Assembly: GCA_032595685.2 (NCBI GenBank)
Contig: CP159373.1
Location: 2,421,501-2,485,500 of the forward strand
DNA from: Candidatus Electrothrix aestuarii
GTDB taxonomy: Bacteria > Desulfobacterota > Desulfobulbia > Desulfobulbales > Desulfobulbaceae
DNA: 64,000 bases
Direction of reading: 5' to 3'
In this document: positions 26,740 to 36,055 of the stretch, piece by piece
Layout: the number at the start of each line of letters is the position of its first letter
Position numbering within the stretch: position 1 is the stretch's first letter
The notes under the pieces: generated by a model
Seen by the model: the letters and a program-made list of their open reading frames with translations, nothing else
What the model was told of the DNA's origin: nothing
Database searches by the model: none
Position numbers and translations under genes: made by a program

Positions 26740-27687
26740 ATGACAACCCGATATATTCTTCCAGGAGCCTTGTTACTCTCGGCTCTTTTCTTTGCCCCGG
26801 CAGTACAGGGAGCGGGCTATACGAACTCCATTGGGATGGAGTTTACCAATATTGCCCCAGGTACTTTTTTTATGGGAAGCTGTATGTATAGCAGAGCTGA
26901 TAAAGAGCGTGATAACCTTCTGGAAGACCAAGGACTTCCCCCTAATGGACCAACCTGTCCTGCAAAAACATCTGAGGATGAGAATGCGCTTGAAGAAGAA
27001 GCTCCTCAGCACGAGGTGAAAATTAGTAAAGGCTTTCAGATAGGTAGTTATGAAGTGACCTTAGGGCAATTTAAACTTTTTCTGGACTCTTTGAATGAAG
27101 CGGATAGAAGCAAGATTGAGACAGAGCAATTTAAGGAGGCCAATACACACGGAGACAAAGCTGCTGTAGCAGCAGTATCGTGGGAAGATGCACAAGCCTT
27201 TATATCCTGGCTGAATCAAAAAGAGGGCGGAGATAAATATCGCCTTCCAACGGAAGCGGAATGGGAATATGCAGCTCGCGCTGGTAGTAAGACGATTTTT
27301 TTCTGGGGAGACAAGCAGGAAGAGGCTCCAAAATATGCTTGGTTTAATATGCAACATGCAGACCTGCGGAAATGGTTTCCTGTAGGAGAATTTAATGACA
27401 AGGAAGATTTCCCTCACCCGGTGGGCCTCAAGAAACCCAATGCCTGGGGATTATATGATATGGCCGGAAATGTTTGGGAGTGGGTGAATGATCGCTACAG
27501 TGCAAGCTACTACCAGGAGAGCCCTAAGGTTGATCCGACGGGGCCAGAACGCGGGACAGCTCGCTGTTTTCGGGGCGGAAGTTGGTATGGTTCTGTTGTC
27601 AATCTTCGCTCGGCCTTGCGTGGGCTGAATGTTCCTACCTACCGGAGTGATTCTCTGGGGTTCCGTGTGTTGCGGGAAACCCGTTAA
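26740..27687 (+). CDS. Secreted formylglycine-enzyme-like (SUMF1) protein
   Basis: 315 residues with a signal peptide (ALLLSALFFAPAVQG) and a complete FGE-sulfatase fold: GTFFMGS, GSYEVTLGQFKLF, RLPTEAEWEYAARAG, WGLYDMAGNVWEWV and RGGSWYGSVVNLRSALRG. The copper-binding active-site cysteines of true formylglycine-generating enzymes are not present, so it is more likely a binding or structural member acting outside the cytoplasm. ATG 26740 follows CAGGAGAG. An earlier in-frame ATG at 26692 would hide the signal peptide. Confidence 0.85.
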   Translation: MTTRYILPGALLLSALFFAPAVQGAGYTNSIGMEFTNIAPGTFFMGSCMYSRADKERDNLLEDQGLPPNGPTCPAKTSEDENALEEEAPQHEVKISKGFQIGSYEVTLGQFKLFLDSLNEADRSKIETEQFKEANTHGDKAAVAAVSWEDAQAFISWLNQKEGGDKYRLPTEAEWEYAARAGSKTIFFWGDKQEEAPKYAWFNMQHADLRKWFPVGEFNDKEDFPHPVGLKKPNAWGLYDMAGNVWEWVNDRYSASYYQESPKVDPTGPERGTARCFRGGSWYGSVVNLRSALRGLNVPTYRSDSLGFRVLRETR

Positions 27688-27720
27688 GTCTTATCCCTTA
27701 CAGGATAAAAAAGGATTCAT

Positions 27721-27760
27721 GGGCAGAGAGGGCTGGTAGGCTTTCATCTGCCCTTTTTTT
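27721..27760. terminator. Terminator between SUMF1-like gene and folA
   Basis: GGGCAGA (27721-27727) pairs with TCTGCCC (27747-27753), followed by seven T residues. On the minus strand the same stem is followed after a few bases by six T residues, so it can serve both convergent genes. Confidence 0.8.
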
Positions 27761-27769
27761 ATTCTCGAT

Positions 27770-28249
27770 TTATTCGCTGCTTCGTCGATAGGTTCGAATG
27801 CTATAAGGAGTTGGACCTGGCACCTCTTCAGCCCGTACTAACTCAAAGGGTGGACAGGAGAAGGAAGGAAAAAAAGCATCTCCAGGTACTTCCTGCCCAA
27901 GCTCGGTGAGGATCAAGGTGTCTGCCCGCTCTAAGGCCAGCTGATAGAGCTGTGCCCCACCGATGACAAAGACCCGTTCCGCGTCCGCTGTCAGGTCAAG
28001 GCCCTGCTCCAGGGAATACACGATTTCAGCGCCAGGAGCGCGGAACTTGGAATTTCTCGTTACCACAATGTTTCGTCGACCCGGGAGAGGCTTCCCAATT
28101 GACTCCCAGGTCTTACGCCCCATGATGAGGCTGTGGCCCATCGTGATGTCCTTGAAACGGGTTTGTTCACCCGGAATGTTCCAGGGAATAGTATTGCCCC
28201 GCCCGATGACTCGATTGGCGGCCATAGCGGCAATAAGGATAAGTTCCAT
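27770..28249 (-). CDS. folA: Dihydrofolate reductase
   Basis: 159 residues: MELILIAAMAANRVIGRGNTI, WNIPGEQTRFKDITMG (catalytic acidic residue replaced by context Glu/Gln, as in some bacterial forms), MGRKTWESIGKPLPGRRN, and VFVIGGAQLYQLAL for NADPH binding. It reduces dihydrofolate to tetrahydrofolate. Two bases separate its ATG from the recA stop, so it is very probably translated from the recA transcript and might share any DNA-damage control of recA. Confidence 0.95.
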   Translation of the reverse strand: MELILIAAMAANRVIGRGNTIPWNIPGEQTRFKDITMGHSLIMGRKTWESIGKPLPGRRNIVVTRNSKFRAPGAEIVYSLEQGLDLTADAERVFVIGGAQLYQLALERADTLILTELGQEVPGDAFFPSFSCPPFELVRAEEVPGPTPYSIRTYRRSSE

Positions 28250-28251
28250 GC

Positions 28252-29328
28252 TTATTTCCCGTCCTTGGCCGCCTCTGTTTCCTCCTGGGGAGGCACCACC
28301 TCCTCAACCGCGCCCTGTACTGGCAGGCCAAAGCCTAACCGGACCTTACGGTCGATCTCCATCAGCATATCAGGATGTTCCTTGAGGAAGGTCTTGGCAT
28401 TCTCCCGGCCCTGGCCGATGCGCTCATCATTATAGGAATACCAGGCCCCACTCTTGTCAATGATCTCCTGTTCCACCCCGAGGTCCAAGAGATCACCGGT
28501 CCGGGAGATCCCTTCACCATAGATAATGTCAAATTCAGAGATCTTAAAGGGCGGAGCCACCTTATTCTTGACCACCTTGACCTTGGTTCGGTTACCGATG
28601 ACCTCCTGCCCATCCTTGATCTGGGTCATGCGGCGGATATCGATACGAATGGAGCTATAAAACTTCAAGGCGTTACCACCGGTGGTGGTCTCAGGGTTAC
28701 CAAACATCACCCCGATCTTCATCCGGATCTGGTTGATAAAGATCAGCACCGTATTGGTCCGCTGGAGCACACTGGTAAACTTACGCATGGCATGGGACAT
28801 CAGGCGGGCCTGGAGCCCCACATGCTGATCCCCCACATTACCGTCGATCTCCGCTCGCGGCACCAAGGCAGCCACCGAGTCCACCACAATAACGTCCAGG
28901 CCGCCACTGCGCATCAAGACCTCGCAGATCTCCAGAGCCTGCTCACCAAAATCCGGCTGGGAGACCAGCAGATTATCCACATCAACGCCCAGTCGTTCAG
29001 CATAGTCGATGTCAAGGGCGTGCTCCGCATCGATAAAGGCTGCGTTGCCCCCTGCCTTCTGAGCCTCCGCAATAACATGCAGGGCCAAGGTGGTTTTACC
29101 AGAAGACTCCGGGCCGTAGATCTCGGTCACCCGGCCTCTGGGCAGGCCGCCCACGCCAAGGGCGATGTCAATCCCCAAGGTACCCGTGGAAATAGCTGGG
29201 ATGTTTTCACGCTCATGCTCACCAAGGCGCATAATGGCCCCTTTGCCGAACTGCCGCTCTATCTGGCTCATAGCGTTGTCAACGCTCTTTCGCCTTCCTT
29301 CAGCCTGTTTATCCTGTGCCGCTGCCAT
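28252..29328 (-). CDS. recA: Recombinase RecA
   Basis: 358 residues with Walker [10 protein letters not shown] (from 72), the DNA-binding loops ([13 protein letters not shown] and [20 protein letters not shown]), [10 protein letters not shown] and the C-terminal domain ending in an acidic tail ([13 protein letters not shown]). It forms filaments on single-stranded DNA, drives strand exchange and activates LexA-type self-cleavage. It is followed by folA with a 2-base gap. An array of four operator-like sites lies 150-240 bases upstream (29482-29561). Confidence 0.98.
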   Translation of the reverse strand: MAAAQDKQAEGRRKSVDNAMSQIERQFGKGAIMRLGEHERENIPAISTGTLGIDIALGVGGLPRGRVTEIYGPESSGKTTLALHVIAEAQKAGGNAAFIDAEHALDIDYAERLGVDVDNLLVSQPDFGEQALEICEVLMRSGGLDVIVVDSVAALVPRAEIDGNVGDQHVGLQARLMSHAMRKFTSVLQRTNTVLIFINQIRMKIGVMFGNPETTTGGNALKFYSSIRIDIRRMTQIKDGQEVIGNRTKVKVVKNKVAPPFKISEFDIIYGEGISRTGDLLDLGVEQEIIDKSGAWYSYNDERIGQGRENAKTFLKEHPDMLMEIDRKVRLGFGLPVQGAVEEVVPPQEETEAAKDGK

Positions 29329-29481
29329 GAGTATTCTCCTTGCGTATTTGTCGAAACGTAAATTTTTCCGTCGCTTCTCGCTGTTTCAATCCCGTTCTTC
29401 TTGCCGATGCCCTTTTTTCGTTTCTGAAGGAGGAACCTCCTCCCTTTGCTCTGCTTGAACCGCTCCCGGAAGAGTTTCGAC

Positions 29482-29561
29482 CATATCTTAGGTATGCTTC
29501 TACCATACCTCGGGTATGCTTCGACCTATATTTTGGTATGGTTTTTCCTATCCCAGGTGTG
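29482..29561 (-). promoter_or_regulatory. Array of four operator-like palindromes upstream of recA
   Basis: Four sites start exactly 22 bases apart, at 29482, 29504, 29526 and 29548. The cores are CATATCTTAGGTATG, CATACCTCGGGTATG, CTATATTTTGGTATG and CTATCCCAGGTGTG. The second is a near-perfect inverted repeat CATACC-N3-GGTATG. Spacing of two helical turns would place dimeric repressors on one DNA face. It is likely control DNA for recA, possibly the local SOS operator. The regulator is not shown by the sequence. Confidence 0.5.
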
Positions 29562-29622
29562 CTTCCGCCTCCTCTCAGGAGGGCCTTATCTTCTCCTGGA
29601 GGCGGTTCTGCCTAATGCTCAA

Positions 29623-30489
29623 CTACAAAGTACTCCGATTCTCAATGAATATAGGCTTACGATAATATTTATTCGCAAATTCTCGGAATGTAACCCCACC
29701 GTTGTCCTTAAATGTTTTCCGTAGATTAAATTTATCTGTATTAATCAATATCACCGGATTTACCGCCGTAAAAGGGTTTCCGTACATTATAGTTTCAAAA
29801 TAATTTTCTTTTAGCTTCTCAACCTTATTTACCGTCCACCCTTTCCCATTTTTTGAAACAGGGATAAATGCATCAATATCCCCGAAGATTAAAGAGAAGG
29901 TGGCAATACGATGCCCCGTTTTTTTATTTACATAGGAAATATTATAATCAGGGTCCTGCACTTCCCAGTTTGCTGTTTCAGGATTAAAAACCTCCAGGAA
30001 AGTATGTGATAAGCAGGAGTCAAAGTTATCTGTAAAAATCATAACCACTCGACTGCTTATCCGCAGATGATCCAAAATTTTTTGCATAGCAAAGGCTCTT
30101 GGCCCACAGGTTAGATTGACCGGGGCGTCCTTTGCTTCATGAGTTTTCCATAGCCGTGCAAGGACCCTTGGTGTATTGAAGGCAGCACGTAAGTTGTAAG
30201 AAGGATCGTTGTTATGAACACTGTTCGTGTTCACCCAATTTCTTACAAAATCTATTTTTTTTGTTGGGGATGCAATCTGCTGATCCTCAATATATTGTTT
30301 TATTAATCTGATATCTCCTGCGTATTTTTCAGCATCAGGGCTGAGATAGGCCTCAATGGAGGACACTGTGTCCATGGCTGGTGATGAACGCTCCTTGTAT
30401 AAAAATACACCAAGAAGAATGTTCGCAAGGAAACTTATCAGAATGAGCAGCAAGAGAGCTACACGTTGGATGTTTCCTTTCCTTTTCAT
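29623..30489 (-). CDS. Membrane-anchored transglutaminase-like protein
   Basis: 288 residues: an N-terminal signal-anchor (VALLLLILISFLANILLGVFL) and a papain-like transglutaminase core with Cys in NLTCGPRAFAMQKIL, His in CLSHTFLEVF and Asp in VQDPDYNISYV, the full triad. Such proteins are often proteases or peptide-bond-modifying enzymes in the periplasm. It lies 15 bases after cinA (start 30489; a TTG nine bases earlier is possible) and before recA, but has no known link to repair. Confidence 0.7.
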   Translation of the reverse strand: MKRKGNIQRVALLLLILISFLANILLGVFLYKERSSPAMDTVSSIEAYLSPDAEKYAGDIRLIKQYIEDQQIASPTKKIDFVRNWVNTNSVHNNDPSYNLRAAFNTPRVLARLWKTHEAKDAPVNLTCGPRAFAMQKILDHLRISSRVVMIFTDNFDSCLSHTFLEVFNPETANWEVQDPDYNISYVNKKTGHRIATFSLIFGDIDAFIPVSKNGKGWTVNKVEKLKENYFETIMYGNPFTAVNPVILINTDKFNLRKTFKDNGGVTFREFANKYYRKPIFIENRSTL

Positions 30490-30504
30490 AGCCTGCAATG
30501 CTTC

Positions 30505-31743
30505 TTAGAGGTTGTCCGCTAGTAAGACCCGTCGTACCATATCCAAAGCGGTTTGGGCGGTCAATGCCTGGATCTCTTTCCTTCCACCAGAGAAATGATG
30601 CAGAACTTCTTTCACTTTCTCTTTGTAAAAGATTCCAATGTATACCGTGCCTACTGGTTTTTCTTCTGTGCCGCCGCCTGGCCCGGCGATACCAGTGATG
30701 GAGAGAGAAACCTTGGTGCCCACCCGTGCAGCAAGTCGTGCCGCCATCGCTATAGCTACCTGTTTACTGACCGCTCCGTAATTACGCAATAGGTCCCGAT
30801 CCACATTGAGGAGCACTTCCTTGAGATGGTTGGAATAAGCCACCACCCCGCCAGCAAACCATTCCGAACTGCCCGGAACCGTTGTCAGTTGGGAACAGAT
30901 CAAACCGCCGGTACAGGATTCAGCTATGGAGAGCATGAGTCGCTTTTCCTTGAGCAGATTGCCTACCACCTCTGCTAAGGTTTCTCTGTCTGTGCCATAA
31001 ATATGGTCACCTAATGCCTCCTGAATTTGTTGTTCAGCATTATGGAATAGGGTTTCTACGTCCTTGGCATTACTGCTGGAAACCGTTAGGCTCACATGTA
31101 CTTCAAAATCAACCGGATAATAACCAACTGCCACCTTTTTCTCCTGCTCCAAGGGCATGAGACGCTTATTGATCTCGTGTTCCGGCAGGCCCACGGTCTT
31201 ATAGAGGCGCATTCGCTGATACTTATTACAGCCACTCCATCCTGCTAAGCGTGGTAGAACGACATCCACGAGCAACTTTTGCGCCTGAATGGGAACTCCG
31301 GGCAAGAAAAAGATAGGAATATCATCGTGTACAAGTAGGTGGCCAGCCATCCTTTCCTTGGAACTCAAGACTTCAGACCCTGCTGGTAACCAAGCCAGCT
31401 TTTCCAAGGCATCAAGTTGTCCGTCGGTATTTTGTAATTGAGAGCGAATCTTTTCCAGAATGGCCTCATTCAAGGTGGATGGACGTTGTAAAGCCTCGGC
31501 TACCGCCTCATTGGTAAGGTCATCGGTTGTAGGGCCCAGTCCGCCAGTAACGATAACAAAATCCACCCGTCGAATCGCCCGTTTTAGGGCCTCGCCGATC
31601 AGCTTGGACGTATCCCCAATGGTATGCATAGCATAAATTTCATGACCGGCCTGGAAAAGTTCCCGGGCGGCAAAGGCACTGGTCGTATTGGTTATCCGGC
31701 CCGAGGTCAACTCGTCGCCAATCGCTATAATTTCTCCGATCAT
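30505..31743 (-). CDS. cinA: CinA-family protein (nicotinamide-nucleotide amidase)
   Basis: The N-terminal MoCF-like domain has EIIAIGDELTSGRITNTTS and VTGGLGPTTDDLT. The C-terminal amidase domain has SIAESCTGGLICSQLT, AGGVVAYSN and SITGIAGPGGGTEEKPVGTVYIG. The C-terminal domain deamidates nicotinamide mononucleotide in pyridine-nucleotide recycling. The start at 31743 (MIGEIIAIGDE) matches family length; five more codons lie upstream. cinA next to recA is common, but here a transglutaminase-like gene separates them. Confidence 0.93.
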   Translation of the reverse strand: MIGEIIAIGDELTSGRITNTTSAFAARELFQAGHEIYAMHTIGDTSKLIGEALKRAIRRVDFVIVTGGLGPTTDDLTNEAVAEALQRPSTLNEAILEKIRSQLQNTDGQLDALEKLAWLPAGSEVLSSKERMAGHLLVHDDIPIFFLPGVPIQAQKLLVDVVLPRLAGWSGCNKYQRMRLYKTVGLPEHEINKRLMPLEQEKKVAVGYYPVDFEVHVSLTVSSSNAKDVETLFHNAEQQIQEALGDHIYGTDRETLAEVVGNLLKEKRLMLSIAESCTGGLICSQLTTVPGSSEWFAGGVVAYSNHLKEVLLNVDRDLLRNYGAVSKQVAIAMAARLAARVGTKVSLSITGIAGPGGGTEEKPVGTVYIGIFYKEKVKEVLHHFSGGRKEIQALTAQTALDMVRRVLLADNL

Positions 31744-31984
31744 TGTCTTACACGGCACGTCATCATATTAACGGAACTCTTCTCTTGCAAAGGTGAGAGG
31801 CTCGATACTGTTGATGCTTTCACTTCTCAGGCTGTACAGCGCATGGGGAACAGTCCCGGCATCCGGCTTACTCTATCATAAACAGAACAAAAAGGGAAAC
31901 ATCAGAGTTTTTTCAGCGCAGAGAGAGAATACAATTCAGGTCGTTAACCGGGAACTCTGTAATGGTTCCTGCAATGTTGACGTG

Positions 31985-33502
31985 TCATGCTTCACTTGTC
32001 TGAAGCGTCAGACTTTTGGTCAGATATTTTTCCGGGAAATCTCCGACAGGTAAAGACTCTTCTGCTGCCTGAACGACTTGATCTGCAAGCTGGGCTCCCA
32101 CAGAGTCTGCTTCCCCCTCTTTACCAAGTATCATGCGGATGATTTGAGATGCCTCAACCTGTTCCAGTGGATGGGAGGGAATAAAAGCGCTTGTGTCTTC
32201 CTGGTCAATTTCGTGGAGAAATTTATTCTGAACGAGCAAGTCTAAGGGCCGGGCCAGGTCAGTCTCATTGACGACTTGGCATTGTTCCACCATCTGATCC
32301 AGCGAGGTAGCTTTGCCCAAGGTGAAATTATTATAGACGGTGAGTAAAATGTCAAAGGTACGCTGGAGGTCTTGGCGGGTATTGCTTTCTATCCCGGAGA
32401 TTTGGTAACTGTTACGGTGTTGGATTGCATAGGCCAGGACCGCACCCAGCAGGATGAACATCCAGCCCAACTGAATCCAGACCAAAAAGAGTGGGACCGT
32501 GGCAAAGGAGCCGTAGATAGCGTTATAGTTGGCCACTCCGATCTGGAGAAACACGTAGGCGCGCTGAACAATAAACCAGAAGATTGCGCCGAACAGCGCT
32601 CCGCAAAGAGCTGCGGTTGTTTTGACCTTCACATTGGGAAAAAAGAGATACATCATCATCAAGGACAGCGTGATGAAGAGAAAGGGGAGCAGTTTCAGGA
32701 GCATCTGCACAGTCCAGATCGAGGGGATTATCGTGATAACATGCCCCATTATTTTAGGCGATTGGACGATGGCATCGCCAGCCAGGGCGATATTCACCGA
32801 AATAGGCAGTAAAACCAGCAGAGCCAGATAATCCATGATCTTTCGGAATAAGGAACGGCCCTTACGAGTATGCCAGATGGCATTCATGGCATCCTCAATA
32901 GAACTTAAGACCATGATGACTACGATAAGAAGACCTGCAATACCAAAGGCTCCTAAAGCAGCAAAATTAGTATTGTCCACGTAATCAAAAATAGTGTCAA
33001 TGGCTTGGTGTAAGTGACGGTTTAAAGAGGGCGGTGGTTCAGCACTTGCCAGGACCGCGTCGTCCGCAACATTTTCTGTAATTTTTTCGGCAAAAGGTAT
33101 TGTTGGAGGCGTGACTGTCTGTGGGGCTTCTGCTTGGGGAGATAATACATCCTCAGTCATTTCCGGGTCCAGTTTGTCGATGAAATGATAGGCTGCAATC
33201 CGCATTTGATCGCCATTACCCAGCCCTTTGAGAATGGCAGTACTCATGGCCAGCAGGGGAACCATAGACAGGATGACAGAGAAGGTCAGAGCTGATGCGC
33301 GTAAGGAGATATTGGTATTGCTGAACTCATGTACCATAATGAGCAGAATGCGTAGTAGACTGCGCAATGCCCCGACAAGCTTTTTTTCTTCAGGACAATA
33401 GCCAAAGGACCAGTGGCTGAGGCGTCCACCTGCTTTTAAGGTTTCAAGCTTCATAGCAGGGGAAAGAGTTGGGCTGGATTGGGCAGAGGAATGCATTATC
33501 AT
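31985..33502 (-). CDS. YihY/BrkB-family inner-membrane protein
   Basis: 505 residues. The BrkB core (about 50-370) has six or more membrane segments with ISLRASALTFSVILSMVPLLA, EDAMNAIWHTRKGRSLFRKIMDYLAL and YGSFATVPLFLVWIQLGW. An unusual loop of about 70 residues rich in Pro/Ala/Glu lies between the first two core segments (about 110-165). The C-terminal 100 residues form a winged-helix-like soluble domain. The family's transport role is unsettled. M17 (33454) is an alternative start; neither has a good ribosome site. Confidence 0.85.
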   Translation of the reverse strand: MIMHSSAQSSPTLSPAMKLETLKAGGRLSHWSFGYCPEEKKLVGALRSLLRILLIMVHEFSNTNISLRASALTFSVILSMVPLLAMSTAILKGLGNGDQMRIAAYHFIDKLDPEMTEDVLSPQAEAPQTVTPPTIPFAEKITENVADDAVLASAEPPPSLNRHLHQAIDTIFDYVDNTNFAALGAFGIAGLLIVVIMVLSSIEDAMNAIWHTRKGRSLFRKIMDYLALLVLLPISVNIALAGDAIVQSPKIMGHVITIIPSIWTVQMLLKLLPFLFITLSLMMMYLFFPNVKVKTTAALCGALFGAIFWFIVQRAYVFLQIGVANYNAIYGSFATVPLFLVWIQLGWMFILLGAVLAYAIQHRNSYQISGIESNTRQDLQRTFDILLTVYNNFTLGKATSLDQMVEQCQVVNETDLARPLDLLVQNKFLHEIDQEDTSAFIPSHPLEQVEASQIIRMILGKEGEADSVGAQLADQVVQAAEESLPVGDFPEKYLTKSLTLQTSEA

Positions 33503-33644
33503 ATGTTATTTTTTCGCATTTTTTTATGTATGAGATGGATAAAACAGAAAACCAGAATGTTCTTCGATGAAGAACAGATTTGGTGAGGGGTTGATGTGCA
33601 ACTCCTCTGGGGCAAACAGGTTGTTACTTCAGGTGGCGAGCGCT

Positions 33645-35249
33645 TTATGGTGTTCTTTTGGATAATGTATTGAGTGTGAGAACATTACTTCCGCTGTCTG
33701 CAATGGCTAATGGAGCCTCCTTGCCTGTGGCTTCGCTGACTTCCTTTTGTGCGAGAGGAGCATTGTCTTCTTTTATCTTCTCTTTAGGAGTAGGTTGCAG
33801 AGTAATCATTTTGCCGCTGAGCACGCCTGTTTTCTTTGGCGCGGGAGCCTCTATTTTGGTCGTTATACTCTCTTTCAAGCTTGGTTGTAAAGTGACCGTC
33901 TTCTTGCTGCTGCTCTTCGTATTTTTTCGGGCAAGAGCAGAATGCGGAATCTTTAATTTTTGGCCCAAACGTATGGTTGTCTTCTTGCCCAGATTATTGA
34001 CTTGAGCAAGCTCTTTGACAGATATTTTATATTTTTTGGCAATGCTAATAGCTGTGTCACCCTTTCTGACTCTGTATTCTTTATCACGAATTTGTCGGGC
34101 ATACAAGAGTCGAGAGGGAATGTTCTTTATTTGTTTGCGAATGCGCTTGGTAGCAGGTAGACGAACCAAGGTGCCTTTGGGGATATATTTCCTCCCTTCA
34201 ATGACCTGGTCTCGGAGTGCCGGGTTCAGGCGTTCAAATTCTTTATCAGGTATACCAAAAAAGTCAGTCAGTTCTTTTGTTGCAGCATAGGCACGCAAAC
34301 GAAAGGTGACATTAATCCAAGGGCGATTTTTGACCAGAGTGCGGTCGTTTTCTAAGCGTCTTGCGACACGAACAGCGGCAACAAATTCCGAATAAAAATT
34401 TTTCGCGGCAAATTTGAAGATCCCTGTCTGATGATGAGCGATAATCTTTGGGTAGGATCCCCATTTTTTTTGCGCGCGGACCATACCGGCTCGGCCATAG
34501 TTATAGGCTGTCAGGGCCAGGGGCCATGCACCCAGTTGACGATGGTTTTCCTTGAGGAATTGTGCGGCAGCCACTGTGGACAGGTACACATCAAAACGCT
34601 CATCAACTAGTTCATTGATTGTTAGAAATTCTTTTCCAGTTCCTTTAGTGAACTGCCAGAGCCCAACCGCTGCAGCCTTGGAATGAGCATTCAGATTAAA
34701 AGACGACTCAACATGCGGGAGGTACGCCAATTCTACCGGCAAATGATGGGCCCGCATAATTTTTTTAATAAGAGGCATGTATGCGCCAGAGCGGATGACT
34801 CCCTTGCGAAAGGTATCTTTCAGGCCGATCTGTACCCTGAGATTGTCAAGAGCCTCGTGGAAGACAGCTACTTTCTGCTTACCTTTAAATAGAGAATAAA
34901 TTTTTTTTTCTTCTTTGGTTCTTGGTTTTTTACCATCAGCAAATTTTTCAAGAATTTTTTTATGGCGCAGGCGGACCATTTTCTCCAGCTGTCTATTCAC
35001 TTTGCTTGCACCAGGTGTTGTTCTGGGAACGAAATCTATAACAGCATAAATTATGCTTAAATCGTCTTTGTCATGTAATACCCCTTGGGAGCTGGTATAT
35101 GTGCCGTAAATCTTTTCCCAAAACTGCACGTTGGGTGCGATGATCGGATAAATCGGAAAGTTGGGGCCTGCCTCACATCGTCCACTGACCAGTAATCCCG
35201 TTGTGATAAGCAGGAGAAGGTATGCTATTTTTTTTATCATGATGGGCAT
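33645..35249 (-). CDS. mltD: MltD-like lytic transglycosylase with LysM
   Basis: 534 residues: a signal peptide (IAYLLLLITTGLLVSGRCEA), an N-terminal helical region, an SLT domain with the catalytic Glu in YLPHVESSFNLNAHSKAAAVGLWQF (position near 182) and TAYNYGRAGM, then a LysM module (about 395-440: YRVRKGDTAISIAKKYKISV). The tail is a disordered Lys/Pro/Thr-rich segment with two TLQP-(S/T)-(L/P)-KE repeats. It cleaves glycan strands in the periplasm. A single LysM is fewer than in E. coli MltD. Confidence 0.9.
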   Translation of the reverse strand: MPIMIKKIAYLLLLITTGLLVSGRCEAGPNFPIYPIIAPNVQFWEKIYGTYTSSQGVLHDKDDLSIIYAVIDFVPRTTPGASKVNRQLEKMVRLRHKKILEKFADGKKPRTKEEKKIYSLFKGKQKVAVFHEALDNLRVQIGLKDTFRKGVIRSGAYMPLIKKIMRAHHLPVELAYLPHVESSFNLNAHSKAAAVGLWQFTKGTGKEFLTINELVDERFDVYLSTVAAAQFLKENHRQLGAWPLALTAYNYGRAGMVRAQKKWGSYPKIIAHHQTGIFKFAAKNFYSEFVAAVRVARRLENDRTLVKNRPWINVTFRLRAYAATKELTDFFGIPDKEFERLNPALRDQVIEGRKYIPKGTLVRLPATKRIRKQIKNIPSRLLYARQIRDKEYRVRKGDTAISIAKKYKISVKELAQVNNLGKKTTIRLGQKLKIPHSALARKNTKSSSKKTVTLQPSLKESITTKIEAPAPKKTGVLSGKMITLQPTPKEKIKEDNAPLAQKEVSEATGKEAPLAIADSGSNVLTLNTLSKRTP

Positions 35250-35334
35250 CGGTACACAGCTCTTTCATCCATTGCAGAGTACCCAGTTGTTGCGTTGGCA
35301 CTCCAGTTGCTCCTATATTAGTTACTAATGTTCT

Positions 35335-35364
35335 ATTGTACAATATTTTTGCATTAAAAGGCAA
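35335..35364 (-). promoter_or_regulatory. Probable promoter of mltD
   Basis: On the minus strand, TTGCCT (35359-35364) and TACAAT (35335-35340) are 18 bases apart, about 85 bases before the mltD start. A 13-base inverted repeat ATTAGTTACTAAT lies just downstream, in the leader. Confidence 0.45.
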
Positions 35365-35530
35365 GAGGGGGAAAAAAGGTAATTTTTTAACGTCTCGAAT
35401 TATGAGGTTAAGTGAGATGGAAAGATCTCTACGACAATCCTCCGGGATATTGATAAGGGATTTTTATAATGAATAATAAGCGATTATACAGAGAAGGCGA
35501 GGTTAAGAATAGAGCCCTGTCGAAAAAATG

Positions 35531-35809
35531 TTAGGCTACGACAAGTAACTCAGTTGAATTCTTCACGATGGCATAGAACTCACATCTGCGGCAGTCAAGA
35601 AACTTGCCTGTAAGTCCTCCGTTCTTGTTAATCTTACAATAAGAATCACTAATGATCCAGCAGCATCGGCCGCCATTTTTTCCCTGGTGGATTCCATCTG
35701 CTCTGGACTCGGCTGCAGCGGGGCAAACGCCGTGCTTTGAGACATTTTTGCCTCCTGGCTCTCTTCCGCATTTCTTGAATTCCCAGCAGTTTATGTTTTT
35801 TTCTTCCAT
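35531..35809 (-). CDS. Two-CW-type cysteine-rich small protein
   Basis: 92 residues with eight cysteines in the order CWEFKKCGREPGG, GVCPAAAE, GGRCCWIISDSYC and CRRCEFY. This is the two-CW domain seen in many anaerobic Desulfobacterota, thought to bind metal. There is no signal peptide, so it is cytosolic, and it may be redox-linked. It is monocistronic, with AT-rich flanks. Confidence 0.8.
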   Translation of the reverse strand: MEEKNINCWEFKKCGREPGGKNVSKHGVCPAAAESRADGIHQGKNGGRCCWIISDSYCKINKNGGLTGKFLDCRRCEFYAIVKNSTELLVVA

Positions 35810-35974
35810 AGCGAAACCTTGCCTTAATGAAAAAGAAGTTTAATTTACAGTACTTTTTGTGTACTTGTAAAAAAAATTATACTTTAAGTTTGTTCGAAAA
35901 ACAATATTTACTTTCACTAAGGAAGATTGTTCAAAGAGTTGCTTCGCAATAATGCAGAGGAAAAAGGAGAAAAT

Positions 35975-36019
35975 AAAAAGGCGAGCAAAGAGAGTTGGTT
36001 CTCTTTATTCGCCTTTTTT
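35975..36019. terminator. Strong bidirectional terminator
   Basis: AAAAAGGCGA (35975-35984) and TCGCCTTTTTT (36009-36019) flank a second stem, AAAGAGA against TCTCTTT. The A and T tracts give a U-rich end on both strands. It ends the minus-strand asparagine-synthetase-like operon (stop at 36056). Confidence 0.85.
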
Positions 36020-36055
36020 AGCAGAAAGAAGTTCTGCGTACGTAGTAAAAAAAGA

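Noticed and set aside
28375-29361. 328-residue plus-strand frame
   Set aside because: It is antisense to recA, an artefact of high GC at third positions.
29480-29567. CRISPR-like array
   Set aside because: Units are contiguous and palindromic, without unique spacers; better explained as operators.
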